From the NCBI GenBank assembly GCA_964036045.1, contig OZ038383.1, positions 68,593,888 through 68,657,887 of the forward strand: a stretch of 64,000 bases of DNA, given 5' to 3'. Below are positions 1 through 10,385 of the stretch, piece by piece (the first letter of the stretch is position 1; every line of letters begins with the position of its first letter). The DNA is from Eutreptiella sp. 'Long Island Sound 2002'. Its lineage: Eukaryota > Euglenozoa > Euglenophyceae > Eutreptiales > Eutreptiaceae. The notes under the pieces are model-generated. The model had not been told where the DNA came from, did not search any database, and saw only the letters and a list, made by a program, of their open reading frames with translations. Position numbers and translations under genes: made by a program.

Positions 1-19
1 AGCCAAAACCAGAAACAAA

Positions 20-1110
20 ATGTCCACACCATCAGTACAGCTGTCTGCCAGGACCTGGCCAATTCGGAGTGTACAAGTTCAACTTGGCAACAGTGGGCCC
101 ATCTCAATGAGTGAGCCCAAGCTCAGAGCTGCATCTGGGTCTCAAGAAGATCCGGTTCACAGAAGGGCGGAACAAGAAGCGCCCAGATTAACCACTGAGG
201 CCTTAGCGGCAAGTGGTGACAGCCTGCAACACCTTCGCCGAAGGATGGCGTATCCATCTCCCGCTCTGCCTGCCCAGCTTTTTCGTCTACCGCTACAGCA
301 GCTGGAGGACCTGAGGAACAACACGAATTTAGAAGGAGAATGGACAAATATCTTCTCCACGAGGAGTACTACAAGTCCGTCAGAGGGGAAGATGGAGGGG
401 AACCACTTGAAGCCTTGGGATCCCCACCATACACGGACATGGGTTCCTGCCCTTAATCCAACCCACTGACGGACCTGGCCGCCACTGTGTCCCTACCCAG
501 GCGACCGAGAGGGCCAGCATGGCGTCCAGAGCTGCCAATCACTAGCAGGAGCCCTGACTGTGCCCAGCTCATGTGGAGGAGTCCCATTGCCCAGGGCCAA
601 CCTATGGTGCCCTGGACCGTACGGCCGAACTACTGGCCAAACTGCTGTCTGGGTCCCCAGACCCAGATGTGACAGCCCTGTCTGAGGCTGTCAAGGCTAA
701 ATTGGGTATCACTGAACCCTTACCCCAGCCAGCGCTAGCCTCACCCTCTCCCGGACTGAGCACGCCTGCTGAAGATCTCAAAAGATCAAGGGTGTCCAGG
801 TTGCTACCCAAGCTCACTTGCCCCAGCCCTTTTCATCCTCGCGCTAGGACAGTCCCTATAGCTGAACTACAGGACGTGCCTGTGACAGAGACTGAGAAAA
901 GAGGGCTAACAGCCCTGGCACCCCTTGCCGGCGTACCTTCCCCGCCCTCAGGTTTAACCCCAGGGGGTGGGAAGAGTGGCAGACCAATTGCCCAGCCGAA
1001 CATCCAGCTGGAATTGCCAGACTTCGACACGAAAATCTGCGCGAATGGGCAGAAGAATTTGCTGACTTTCTTTTGCTGACCGGCCAATCCCATGTGGATG
1101 TTGCCACTAA
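20..1110 (+). pseudogene. Gag N-terminal region of element A, frame-broken
   Basis: This region encodes the start of gag in pieces. Around 335-460 one frame reads an acidic segment beginning MDKYLLHEEYYKSVRG. From 573 to 1079 another frame reads a Pro/Ala-rich segment that ends near LELPDFDTK. At about 1042-1155 a third frame continues with a helical segment (WAEEFADFLLLTG) that leads into the main gag frame at 1111. The same protein thus changes frame at least three times, so gag is not translatable as it stands. Pro-rich linkers and charged helices fit a retrotransposon matrix/capsid region. The true start codon was not identified. Confidence 0.6.
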
Positions 1111-2217
1111 ATGTTCATTGTTGAAACGCTCATGCGAAAAGAAATTTTGCAAAAACAGGTGAAGCAGATTGTGAAAACCTGTTCAACATGGGTCGAGGTT
1201 CTACAAAGACTGGAGAAAACGTTCCCGGTCTATGAGACTGACCTCAGTGTACGCACACACATTGAGGAGCTCCCTGTGCTCCCTGAGTTTCCTTCCGCTG
1301 CGCCAGTCTCTGAATATGTGTGCGACCTGGAGTATCGGTTCTCACGGATGAACGTGGGTTCCTATGGGGCCCCAGAAGCACACCTGTGGCTCATGAGTAA
1401 GATCCCTGCCCGTACGTTGGACGATTGCCGCACTAGCTCTGAGAGGAAGAGTCGGACCCACACGTACAACGACCTTGTGGACCTGCTGATCGAGCTGGCC
1501 CTTGAGAGGGAGAGTGACTCCCACATGGATAAATTCCTCAAGAAACATCTCGGTCGAGGTGGCAACCGTACCCCCGAGCGTGGCGAAGGGAAAGGGCCTA
1601 AAAATCTCACTAACCCCAACCAGGGTGGTGGTAAGGGTAGGGGTAACCTGCGTGCCATGAACGAGGTTAAGCCTGAAGCAGGTACACCCCCGCTGTTCTT
1701 CTGTAAGCCTGTCAATGACAAGGGGGGACCTTGTCATGCCCCTGACTGCGACCTCCGCAGTGGTTGTATGCTGCAAATGAAACGACAGCAGCACACCAAA
1801 GATGGGAAATTAGTGACCCATCAGGACCATTTCAGGTGTACCATCACCTGTGGTTACTGTGGCAAACGTCGTCACAACGAGGACGAATGTCACATTAAAA
1901 AACGTGAGAGTGACAAACACAAACGGCAGGAGGCGGAACGCCAGAAGACCCAAACACCCTCCATAACTCCCCAGAATGGCGATAAGGGTGGTAGGGGAGG
2001 AGGTAAGGGGGGTAGCAAGGGTGGAACCCCAATGCCCCGAAGGCGCTCATCAGCGCCCGCTACTTCTCCTTCTCCTGCCGAGGACGACCCCAAGAAGCGC
2101 CCACAGGGGGATAATGCCTCCCCTGAGGGGACTGACTCCAAGGAGAGGCGACTGGCCTGGATGGCCAAGTCCCCCATAGCCGCAGGGGTGGATGTCAAAT
2201 TCCCTGCTGAGGAGTAG
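1111..2217 (+). pseudogene. gag: Gag capsid/nucleocapsid of element A
   Basis: A 368-residue open frame. Residues about 1-145 form a helical capsid-like region (for example HLWLMSKIPARTLDDCR and a DLVDLLIELALERE helix). Residues 147-185 are a Gly/Lys-rich linker. A Cys-rich stretch lies at 208-219, and residues 247-260 form a textbook CX2CX4HX4C zinc knuckle (CGYC, then H and C) that would bind RNA. The tail is basic and Gly/Lys/Ser/Pro rich, typical of nucleocapsid. The frame closes at a TAG (2215-2217), but the protease frame continues in the same register directly after it, so the TAG is either a mutation in an original gag-pol fusion or a readthrough point. The annotated start is simply the first ATG after the upstream frame break, not a proven start. 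Confidence 0.8.
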
Positions 2218-2241
2218 GGGGGCGGCTCCGAAGAGGAGGAC

Positions 2242-3387
2242 TTGGTTTTCTGGATCCTCGTGAAAATCTGGAATTCGGTTTTTCGAGCAGTGCTTGACAC
2301 CGGCGCAACACTTTCTATAGTGGCCCGGCGCCTGCTAAAGACCTTCAAGAAAACTAAGACAGTGGCCATAAGAGTAGGGGATGGGCGTACCATTCATTCC
2401 TTGGGGGGAGTCGATGTGACTACTTGTCTTGGTGACGAAACTCTGACCCAACACTGCAGAGTGTTGGACACTGACGCCTTTAACATCGTCATTGGTACCG
2501 ACTTCCTGCGAAGAAACCCCCAGGTAAAATTGCTGTCTCTCCAACGCCCCTATTCTCTGCACTGCGACTTTGGCAGTGGGCTCTTCTCCGTACCTTTGGA
2601 GCTGTCAGGACGAAAAGAGTCTGGGCTGCGCTACGCAGCCAAGACTAACCATCCCACTGAAAACTACCAATTGGGCCGTCACGTTCTTGAAACTGGACTG
2701 GCTGCCCTTCAGGTATCCCTAGATGAGATCCAGGTGGAATTGTTCGCGAGCCAACAACAGCACATCATGCAGTTGTATTGCTCGAAACATTTGAATAACG
2801 CTTTCCGTTTCTTCTGGAAAGCAATGGGCCTAGCGTATGCTAACCCTCCCTTGTCCCTGCTCGCGAAGGTTCTAACCAAGATCGCTTATGAGGGAGGAAG
2901 GGTTGTTATTTGCATCCCTGACTGGGGTTGTTCAGGTGAACACGCTTATTGGCGCCGCATGCTGGACCGAATGACTGTGGCAAGAGTGCAACTCCCCGAC
3001 CATCCCATTTTTGTGCCTGGGGATTCAAACACAGCAATGCAGGCCCCTGAATGGGCCAGTTTCTTATCCATTGTCGATGGATCCCTCAGCCCTGTACCCC
3101 AGTGTGATCTGGATCAGGTGCTACTGAAAGAGGTCATGGCCCAAAGTCGTGGCCTGACCCTTTCTGATCTCAAAAAGCAATCCCCTGAGCACCTATCTGC
3201 CACACTTACAGGGTTCGAATCCCCCGATGGCTATCCGGAACCTGCAGCTGTAAAGGAGGATGCTGACAATCAACTGTCTGAAATCGCCAGCACTATCCCT
3301 CCTGTTGATCCCAGCTGTGTTGAACTCAAACACAGTGCCTTCCTGGCCCAGCTGTTGCTGGAGGAGGTAGACCTAGAGTCAACCTGA
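2242..3387 (+). pseudogene. pol: Pol part 1 of element A: retropepsin plus 'NPP' methyltransferase-like domain
   Basis: A 381-residue frame. Residues 17-24 (VLDTGATL) are the aspartic protease active site with an intact DTGA, and VIGTDFLRRN at 83-92 is the second conserved retropepsin segment. Residues about 160-290 are a separate domain: it opens with QVELFAS, holds YANPPLSLL (NPP at 201-203, bases 2842-2850), and continues with a hydrophobic strand VVICIPDWG and YWRRMLDR. An Asn-Pro-Pro after an aromatic residue, followed by a helix and a hydrophobic strand, resembles the catalytic loop of Dam-like adenine methyltransferases known from DIRS-type elements. Function here is inference. The frame is open from gag across the TAG at 2215. 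Downstream of 3387 the coding sequence decays. Confidence 0.75.
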
Positions 3388-3680
3388 GAACCAACTTCCC
3401 CTGTTGGGAAACCGGTGCTGCACATGCAGCATACACACTCAGGTGAACCCTGGCTCAGAGTCCTAATGCTCTAGCGCGGCCTGCTTCTAAAAACATGCCA
3501 CTGTCTGAGCATGACACTCAGGAAGGCCGACGGCTGTTGTACCTGAAGGCCGAACGTATGGAGCACCAAGAGCGGCTGCAAGACCTCAGATAGACCTGGA
3601 AGTCCTCCATATGGTCTGAGGAGGACGATGATTCCTACACCCTGCCTGACCCTGAGATACCCCTAGTGTATTCTCTGCAC
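3388..3680 (+). pseudogene. Degraded pol linker of element A before the insert
   Basis: Coding-like sequence continues after the stop at 3387. From 3495 a frame starting MPLSEHDTQEGRRLLYLKAE runs to an in-frame TAG near 3591 and then continues to the insert boundary with an acidic SEEDDD segment. It is probably the linker between the NPP domain and RT. No catalytic motif is visible. Confidence 0.4.
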
Positions 3681-3697
3681 TTGATTCGGGCGCCGCG
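3681..3697 (+). repeat. Left terminal inverted repeat of the insert in element A
   Basis: Begins TTGATTCGGGC. It pairs with 7099-7115, the first 11 bases perfectly and 15 of 17 overall. Confidence 0.6.
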
Positions 3698-4172
3698 TCA
3701 TTTGACGTCATCCTGACGCCATCCTGATGCTAAGTTATCCTGACGCCTTCCTGGCGCCACCCTGACGCCTTCCTGACGCATCCTGACGCATTCTGATGCA
3801 TTCCTGACGCCTACACCACTATCCCGACACACCTTCGACGCCTGCCTGACGCCATCCTGACCCATTCTGACGCCATCCTGACGCCATCCTGACGCCATCC
3901 TGACGCATCTTGACGTGTTCCTGACGCGATTTGACAATCCTGACGTTCCCTGACACCATCCTGACGCCATCCTCACGCTTTCCCCACACTTTTCTGACGT
4001 CATCCTGAGGCCATCCTGACGCCATCCTGACGCTACCCTGACGCTTCCTGACGCATACCTGAACCATTTCTGACGCCATCCTGAAGCCATCCTGACGCCA
4101 TCCTGACGCCAACCTGACGCCTTCCTAACGCCATCGTGACGCATCCTGACGACATCCTGACGCATTCTGGCC
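3695..4172 (+). repeat. 11-bp minisatellite array 1 (CATCCTGACGC)
   Basis: About 40 imperfect copies of an 11-bp unit, CATCCTGACGC, with single-base variants and occasional length changes. Read on the minus strand it gives open frames of repeated Ala-Ser-Gly-Trp-Arg-Gln-Asp-Gly-Val-Arg type. These are a consequence of the repeat, not evidence for a gene. Confidence 0.9.
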
Positions 4173-4299
4173 CTCATGTAGCTCAGGGCCCAAACCTAAC
4201 ACTTGGGTGTAACCCTAACCCTGACCCTAGTGAAATGGTTGCAAAAATCACTGATTTGGGTGAAAAAATCATCTTTTTGCCAACCAAGGAACCTATTCC

Positions 4300-4930
4300 A
4301 TTTGCCAAGCTTATCAGTCATGTTGCTCTATCCAGCCCATGCTTTTGCCAATGCAAAATAGGTTTCAATCTACATTCCACACGTCGTCATTTTATCCTTT
4401 TTTTTGGGCGCCCTGGATCTTACCAATGCAAAAACGGTTTGAACATTCAATCTACCTCTGCCACTGCCCAGGCAAAAAATGTCCAATCATACGTTCAATA
4501 TCCAATCTGCCTTCGAAAGCTTTCAAACATGTTGTTTTTGCAGCGCACGCTTTTGCCAGTGCAAAATGGGTTTCAACTTGCATTCCACGCCTAGTCTTTT
4601 TTTTCAACTTTGTTGGTGCCACTCTGCAATTTGAATCGTTCAAAACCATGCTCACCCTACTTTGGGAATGGGAAAATCCTCCAATCAACCTTTCCATGCC
4701 AATTCTATTTCTGAACCCTTTCAAACATGTTGTTTTTTACAGCCCATGCTTTTAACAATGCACAGCTACTTTCACCTTACATTCCATGCCGCGTCTACTT
4801 ATCGTTTTTTTGCCTTCTACTTAAGTTCGGAACTCATTGGCCGTGCCCATCCTGATTTTAACCCTTTCAAACATGTGGTTCTTGCTTGCATCCCATGCTT
4901 TTGCCGATGTAGAAAGCTTTCTACTCGCAA
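4300..4930 (+). repeat. Degenerate tandem repeat, period about 200 bp
   Basis: Four diverged units share the words CAAACATGTTG, CCATGCTTTTGCCAATGCA, GGTTTCAA and CATTCCA. The word around CATGCTTTTGCC recurs near 4337, 4548, 4745 and 4895. T-runs separate the units. No coding function is seen. Confidence 0.6.
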
Positions 4931-5930
4931 TATATGCCTCATCAATAGAGGTTTTTTGTGTGCCCCAGCTTTATCAACCAGAAAATGGTTTGAACATGCA
5001 TGACATGCTTATAGTCATGCAATACACTCTGAGCACTGGCATCAAACAAAACAAAATACAACATATGCAAGAAACGTACTGCAGGAAAACTGTCAGGGAT
5101 TACTGAAAATGGGGTGAGGTCCTTCGGATTTTCAGCACGCCGTTCAAAAGACTGGATTCCTGGCACACACACTGGCGCAATGCAAGTCATTCCCATTGTC
5201 ACATTCTCAGTCTGCTCACCGCCAAGGCGTCAATTGAATCTGGCAAATTGTTGGCACCAACATTGACAGTAATGATCTCTCCAACATTAACTGAGGGAGA
5301 GGCCCAATGTGTACAGACCAAGACTCGTAAATCATCTGGATGGTGCACAGCAAAGGAGCAGGTGGCAGTAAACAGCAGCGCATCTGTACTGTACAACTAC
5401 GGCAACAGGGTGAGCAGGGACTGGAAAAGGTTCTGAATGAGCTTGAGCCACTTGAAATTGTGGATAAACAACCAAAGCAACCCCAGTGGGGAGAATGCAG
5501 GTTGGAATAAGAATCATAACTGTTTCACACCATGGCCTTCACACGGCACAGTGGTGTGTGTGGACAATAGGATGCAATTGTGTTGTGAGCATATCGAAGG
5601 GGCTGGGGCAGGGGTTGCGGTTGGTGGAAGGACCTGTGGTCCTGCGTGTCACCAAATCCGTCGGACTTTCAAACGATTCCGTGCTTGCGGGGCTTTGCGG
5701 TCCAGTGTGTCGCACATCGAGTGGCTGCCAGGCGACGGGGCTTTCATTGGATTCCAGGGGACCTTGGTTCTCTGCATACAGTCAACTCGGGAGAGATTAG
5801 CAACGGAGTACTGCCTCCCACAGCATTGAAATCAGGCGAGTCGATGATAGTGGTTGCTCACTTCGCTCATCTTCGCATTCACTCCAATTGGGATCTCGGC
5901 TTTGACACCCTGTGCATCAGAAACCACACT
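4931..5930. other. Interior of the insert, no gene recognised
   Basis: Non-repetitive sequence of mixed composition with only short open frames. No domain, RNA gene or transposase motif was found on either strand. Confidence 0.5.
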
Positions 5931-6226
5931 CAGACACTAAAATGACACTCACAGCAGGCGCCGACACTCAAGTGACACTGACAGCACGCACCGACATTCA
6001 AATGACACTCACAGCACGCGCCAACACTCAAATGACATTCATAGCACGCGCCGACACTCAAGTGACACTCAGAGCACGCACCGACACTCACATGAAAGTT
6101 ACAGCACGCACGAACACTCAAATGACACTCACAGCACGCACCGACACTCAAATGACGCTCACAGCATGCGCCAACACTCAAATTACAGTCAAACAACGCG
6201 CCGACACTCAAATGACACACACAGCA
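5931..6226 (+). repeat. 30-bp minisatellite, about 10 copies
   Basis: Tandem copies of a 30-bp unit built on CACTCAAATGACACTCACAG followed by CACGCACCGA or CACGCGCCGA. Most copies differ at one to four bases. The period is a multiple of three, which explains open frames on both strands across the array. Confidence 0.9.
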
Positions 6227-6227
6227 C

Positions 6228-6345
6228 TTCTCTCCTTCTTCCTCTTGTGCTCCTTCTTCTTCTTCTTCGTCACCTTCTTTCTCTCTTCATTTTCTCTCGA
6301 CTGTTCTTCTTCTCCTTCTTCTTCACTTGCTTCTTGTGTCGCCCT
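6228..6345 (+). other. Polypyrimidine (CTT-rich) tract
   Basis: About 115 bases almost entirely of C and T, dominated by CTT, TTC and CCTTCTT words, directly after the 30-bp minisatellite. It is simple sequence. It could act as a pyrimidine tract for splicing or just be slippage-prone DNA. Confidence 0.7.
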
Positions 6346-6740
6346 GCACACGCAGAACAGACAGAAAAATTCAACCACTACTCTTAATCAAACGGAACAA
6401 ACACAAACTGAAACTGAACAGTTGTACATTGCATACCTGTAAACCATTTTCTTCATATCAGGATTGCTGATGGGGTTCAGGGTTACGCGTGGCGTTCCTC
6501 CCTGCTACTCAGTACTAGCTATTCAGTGAAACCATCATGATGTCAGAAAGTAAAGATATTTTTCTGTTGAAAAAACAATCTTCGGTATTTCCTGCCTTAA
6601 AGCCTTCTCAAAGATGTTCAAAACATCTCATTAGGTTTGTACCTTATACAACATTTTATCTTTTATGTGTAACCCATTTCTGGTAGGTATAAACCCTGAA
6701 GACCTCATTCGGCCCCTGAGATGCCCTCAGGTCCTGGTGG
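6346..6740. other. Spacer between arrays, no feature seen
   Basis: AT-richer unique sequence with no open frame of note and no repeat detected. Confidence 0.5.
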
Positions 6741-7092
6741 CGTCATCCTGACTCCATCCTGACGCTATCCTGACGCCATCCTGACGCCAACCTGATGCCA
6801 CCATGATATCCTGACGCCATCCTGACGCCATCCTGATGCTACCCTGACGATCCCTGACGCCATCCTGATGCTTTTTTGGCGTTTTCCTGACGCTATCCTG
6901 ACGCATCCTGACGCAATCTGACGCCATCCTGACGCCAAACTAAGCATCATCCTGACAGCATCCTGAGGGCGATCCTAACGCATCCTGATGCCATCCTGAG
7001 GCCATCCTGACGCCATCCTGACGCCATCCTGACGCCATGCTGACGTCATCCTGACGCTATCCTGACGCCATCCTGACGCTTTCCTGACGTCT
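6741..7092 (+). repeat. 11-bp minisatellite array 2 (CATCCTGACGC)
   Basis: The same 11-bp unit as the array at 3695-4172, in the same orientation, with about 30 copies and more interruptions. Together the two arrays bracket the insert interior. Confidence 0.9.
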
Positions 7093-7098
7093 CCACAT

Positions 7099-7115
7099 CG
7101 CAGGGCCCGAATCAA
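7099..7115 (-). repeat. Right terminal inverted repeat of the insert in element A
   Basis: Ends GCCCGAATCAA at 7115, the exact reverse complement of 3681-3691. Confidence 0.6.
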
Positions 7116-7125
7116 CTATGGGCAG

Positions 7126-8211
7126 CAATGTCCCCCTGAGTGAGACTATGGCTCAGTACCTGCCGAAACTGCTGATCGGCAGAAAAAGAAAGAGCATGGT
7201 AAGAGCAACCTCCATGCTGAGGAGGATTTCCTGCAGAAAATCGACAGTCTTAACCTTGACCCCCGACTGAAGAAACTGCTCCTAACCTATGAGGAGATGT
7301 TCGGTGCCCTGCCGCCTCCCCTGTCCTGTAAAAAACTGGTGCAGATGGACCTGAAACTGAAACCTGAATTTCAGAAGACGCGAGTGAGGCGTCGTCCCTA
7401 CCCCGCTCCGCAGAAACAGGTATAAGAAATTGAGCGCCAGATCCAAGAATGTATTGATGCTGGCCTCGTGGAGGAGTATAAGAAGGGGAGCTACCCCCAC
7501 CACTGCAGTCCTTGCTCCTTGGTTGCTAAACCAGGATCGACTGCCCTACCATTGGTTGTTGACTGTGGTGAGGTCAACAAGGAAACCCAAAACCACTCAG
7601 GGAGTATTCCCAACATGGAAAATACCCTCGAGCGTATTGCCAAATGCCGGTACAAGACCAAAATGGACAAACGCAGTGGTTCCTGGCAGGTTGACCTAAC
7701 AGCCGCAGCTCAGGAACTGCTGGCTTTTATAACCCCTAAGGGTCTTGTGTTTAAGTGGAAGGTCATGCCTTTTGGGGTGGCTAATGCCCCAGCACTCTTC
7801 CAGGAACTGATGAACAAAATTTTGTACATACTGAGGCGCAGACCTCTAGTACAGGAGTTGATTTCTCGAGGTGCAGAAATGGAGGCTTACATCGATGACG
7901 TGAGTTTGGGTACTTATACCCAATAGGACCATGTCCTCCTCCTCCCTGAGTTTTTCACTGTTCGTCAGGAAAACAATCTCCGAATCAAACTCGAAAAATT
8001 CGAGTTCATGAAAGAGGAGATGGAGTATTTAGGTTTCAACGTGGGGTATGGCTGGTGGAAACCAGCTGCGTCTAAGAAGCAGCCCCTACAGGACATGCAG
8101 ATTCGCGAAGACCCTAAGAAGGGTCTACACGACGTGGGGAGTTTTGTGGGCGTCTGTAACTTCTATAGACACCACATCCACAATTACCTACTCCTCTGCC
8201 CCTCTCACTGA
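7126..8211 (+). pseudogene. pol: Reverse transcriptase of element A, interrupted by stops
   Basis: One frame carries the Ty3/gypsy RT almost throughout. LTYEEMFGALPPPL precedes a basic segment RVRRRPYP, then ECIDAGLVEEYKKGSY, SLVAKPG, LPLVVDCGEVNK, a DLTAAAQ segment with the first catalytic Asp, KWKVMPFGVANAPALFQ, and YIDDVSL with the two catalytic Asp residues. Thumb-like LEKFEFMKEEMEYLGF follows. The frame is broken by TAA at 7423-7425, TAG at 7924-7926 and a final TGA at 8209-8211, after which RNase H lies in the next frame. It would copy element RNA into cDNA if intact, but this copy cannot. Confidence 0.85.
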
Positions 8212-8749
8212 CCTAATCAAGCAAACTACTCCCTGGAGGTGGAGCGCCACGGAGGAGGAGTGTTTCCAGGAGTTGAAGAAGAAAATTGCCTCCTCCAACT
8301 GCCTGGGAGTGCCCCGCCCTCAAGGCGACATAGTCCTGATCACTGATGCCAGTGATGTAGGGGGGGTCGGAACGATCTACCGATGGCAGGAGCCTAACCC
8401 AGCTGAAGTAACCCACTGCCATTATCGTACTAGCAGACTGAACCGTGATGGCTCCTTGAAGCATGACTATCCTACCAGTGAGTGGCGGCTAGTGCGACTG
8501 CGACACTCGAACTGGAAATGGAACCAAGCGTGTTCCAATTACAGCACCTATGACCAGGAACTCCTGGGCGGTATGTTGGTGCTCTCATCACAGTCCAGAC
8601 TATTGAGATCTAATCCTATTGTCTGGCTCTGTGACCAGGAATCGGTGAAGTCTATTCAGAAGGGCCCACCACCGGAGAAAGCGAAACTAAAGCGGTTGTG
8701 GACTTACCTGAGCCAGTTCAGGTTGCAGTCCATCATATCCCTGTTATAA
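8190..8749 (+). pseudogene. pol: RNase H domain of element A
   Basis: This frame is shifted by one base from the RT frame, with the change near 8190. It reads TPWRWSATEEECFQELKKKI (connection), then LITDASDVGGVGTIYRWQ, the RNase H strand with its catalytic Asp. It continues through YSTYDQELLGGMLVL, which supplies the conserved Glu, and WLCDQESVKSIQ with the next Asp. It ends with a TAA at 8747-8749. The order and spacing match the gypsy-type RNase H that follows RT and removes the RNA strand during cDNA synthesis. Inactive here because of the frame change. Confidence 0.75.
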
Positions 8750-9570
8750 AAAATGAACTGTCTGACTAGATATCGAGCAACAACTTCGATGCGCTTATTA
8801 GTGAGACCTCTGAGGCACTCGCCAAAGAGGCTTTCCAGCGTATGGAGGTCCAGCTTGACCTGTCCATGCGGACTGCTGGAATCCTCTAGGGTTGGAGCCT
8901 AACTGACTATCAGTCAGAGTATAAAGAAATTCTGCATACCCTCAGCACTGGTCTCGAGCCCCGTGTCACTGACGGGCACCAGAGGTATAAAAACAACCAG
9001 TACCGCTTCTACGAGGACCGTATTGTCGTGCCTGAGGCCCCACTTGATGGGTGCCTACAGTGGTCCCATCTCAGCTCAGGTCACACTGGCGCTAATCGTT
9101 CAGTGGACTTCTTCCGTAAGTGTTTCTACTCTGGTCTAACCCTAACTGAACTGAGGTCGCGTATGCAGACCATTGTGGATGCTTGTGGCTGTCATGCCAG
9201 CAAGCAGAGCGACAGTAACGATAGGGGACTGATTTCCAGCTTACCCATACCCTATTGTACTAACTCTCTTCTCTACGTGGATTTCATCCATGGGCTACCT
9301 AGCTTCGGCGGCTATGATAGTTGCCTAGTGGTCACCTGTGGTCTGTCCCGCTTCACCCGTGTATTCCCTTGCAATAAGAAAATCACAGGTGAACAGACTG
9401 TAAAAATGTAGGTCGAACAATGGTTCGAACCCTATGGAGCACCTAAGCAGGTGCACTCTGATGAGGATGTACGCATCCGCAGTGACACTGGATGGTACAA
9501 ACGAGTGCTGAATGCCCTCAACGTTGAGGTAACCACGAGAGACAAAACCGTGTGGTGGAACAGAACCTGA
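8750..9570 (+). pseudogene. pol: RNase H-IN linker and integrase N-terminal and core part of element A
   Basis: After a linker with stop codons near 8766 and 8888, integrase begins. The zinc-binding region reads HLSSGH, then ACGCHASK, an HHCC-like module with a compressed Cys pair. The catalytic core follows: LLYVDFIHGLP holds the first Asp and QVHSDEDVRIRSD the second. A TAG at 9409-9411 interrupts the core. Just before 9537 the frame changes, and a short in-core stretch of roughly a dozen residues, expected between the second Asp and the Glu, appears to be missing. Integrase would join the cDNA ends to chromosomal DNA. Confidence 0.8.
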
Positions 9571-10136
9571 GAATGCTCATGAAACAGGAATGTACCAAAG
9601 ACTGGGTACGCCTAGCGCCCTCGGCAGTGCTGACCATGAACTCTCACAGGAGCTCTTCTACGGGTTTCACCTCCCACAAGCTGTTCCATGGAGGACGACC
9701 TGCTTGGTTCTTCAAAACCCCCTTTCCTGAGGACTTCAAGAGCCCTGTTGGGGATTGGCTCGAGCACAAGCAGTCTATGGCTAACCAGGCTGGGACTAAC
9801 CTGAGACATATCCGTGACCGTGAGCTTAGCCGAGGGAATCGCCTACGGCGACCAGCCAGCTTCAAGGTCGGTGACCTTGTTTTGGTCCACCATTCACGCC
9901 TACCCTCCTGGCCTCCTAACTGTCTACGGGACCCTTATTTTGGGCACCATCGTGTCATCAGGATAGATGGATCTAGGATCCATGTCAGGTGCAGTCCACG
10001 TCTAGGTGGTGAACTGCTTTGTGCGCCTAAACAGCTGAGGCACTATCACTCCCCTGACGATTTGTCCTGGGATGAGTGGCGCCTCAGCGACAGTGAGGTC
10101 GAGCGTATCGACCTAAAGAACGCTGCCAGCCCATAG
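9537..10136 (+). pseudogene. pol: Integrase C-terminal half of element A
   Basis: A new frame starts at the catalytic Glu (GAG at 9537-9539, ERQNRVVEQ) and runs to a TAG at 10134-10136. It covers the end of the core (MNSHRSSSTGFTSHKLFHGG) and the C-terminal DNA-binding region with RRPASFKVGDLVLVHHSR, an SH3-like GPY/F-type module in which PYFGHHRVIRIDGSRIHV is readable. The frame continues past the TAG into the chromodomain in the same register. Confidence 0.8.
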
Positions 10137-10157
10137 GAGGCAGACTAACTCCAAGAG

Positions 10158-10385
10158 ATGACTGCCCATGAGATGGCAGTCGATGGCTACTACATGGTTG
10201 CAGGTATTGCTCGCCACGGGTATAAACAGGGTTGGAAATTCCTTACCCTGTGGGATGGCTATGGGCTATCTGAGGCGACCTGGGAACCCATGTCCGCCTT
10301 TATACAACCAGATGGGAGTATCAACCCGATCTTTCGCTCCTACCTGGTTGAGAACAACGAGGGACAGCGGAAAAAGAAAAACTAA
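10158..10385 (+). pseudogene. Chromodomain at the C-terminus of element A integrase
   Basis: A 75-residue frame in register with the integrase C-terminus, separated from it by TAG (10134) and TAA (10146). It contains the chromodomain pattern YYMVAGIARHGYKQGW, then FLTLWDGYGLSEATWEP: aromatic residues, a central W-G-Y segment and the signature ATWEP. Chromodomains on chromovirus integrases bind modified histone tails and steer insertion to heterochromatin, consistent with the satellite-rich setting. It ends in a Lys-rich tail at the TAA at 10383. Confidence 0.8.

Larger units (their letters stand above)
3681..7115. mobile_element. 3.4-kb insert in element A bounded by inverted repeats and rich in tandem arrays
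   Basis: This segment separates protease/NPP coding from RT coding. Its outermost bases are a perfect 11-bp inverted repeat: TTGATTCGGGC at 3681-3691 and GCCCGAATCAA at 7105-7115. Similarity extends to 15 of 17 bases, with a shared GACGTCA about 10 bases further in. Just inside each end is an array of an 11-bp unit (CATCCTGACGC), in the same orientation on both sides. The middle holds a degenerate 200-bp repeat, a 30-bp minisatellite and a pyrimidine tract. No transposase is visible, and no clear target duplication was found (flanks GCAC and CTAT). It could be a non-autonomous DNA transposon or a foldback-like element. Confidence 0.5.

Noticed and set aside
3208-3224. B-box/T-arm word GGGTTCGAATCCCCC, suggestive of a tRNA
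   Set aside because: It lies in phase inside the pol reading frame of element A and no cloverleaf can be formed around it. The same applies to TGGTTCGAACCC at 9420 in integrase.
3698-4177. Minus-strand protein of repeated ASGWRQDGVRM type
   Set aside because: It is a direct translation of the 11-bp minisatellite. Every frame gives a similar product and no non-repeat coding sequence is attached.
4207-4232. Telomere-like CCCTAACCCTGACCCTAG
   Set aside because: Only about three imperfect units, not matching a TTTAGGG array, and located inside a transposon insert.
5912-6442. 176-residue plus-strand frame with Thr-rich repeats and a hydrophobic Phe/Ser segment, looking like a membrane protein
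   Set aside because: The repeats come from the 30-bp minisatellite and the hydrophobic part from the adjoining CTT-rich tract.
3695-7092. Possible CRISPR-like arrays
   Set aside because: Units are contiguous tandem copies without unique spacers, and the context is eukaryotic.
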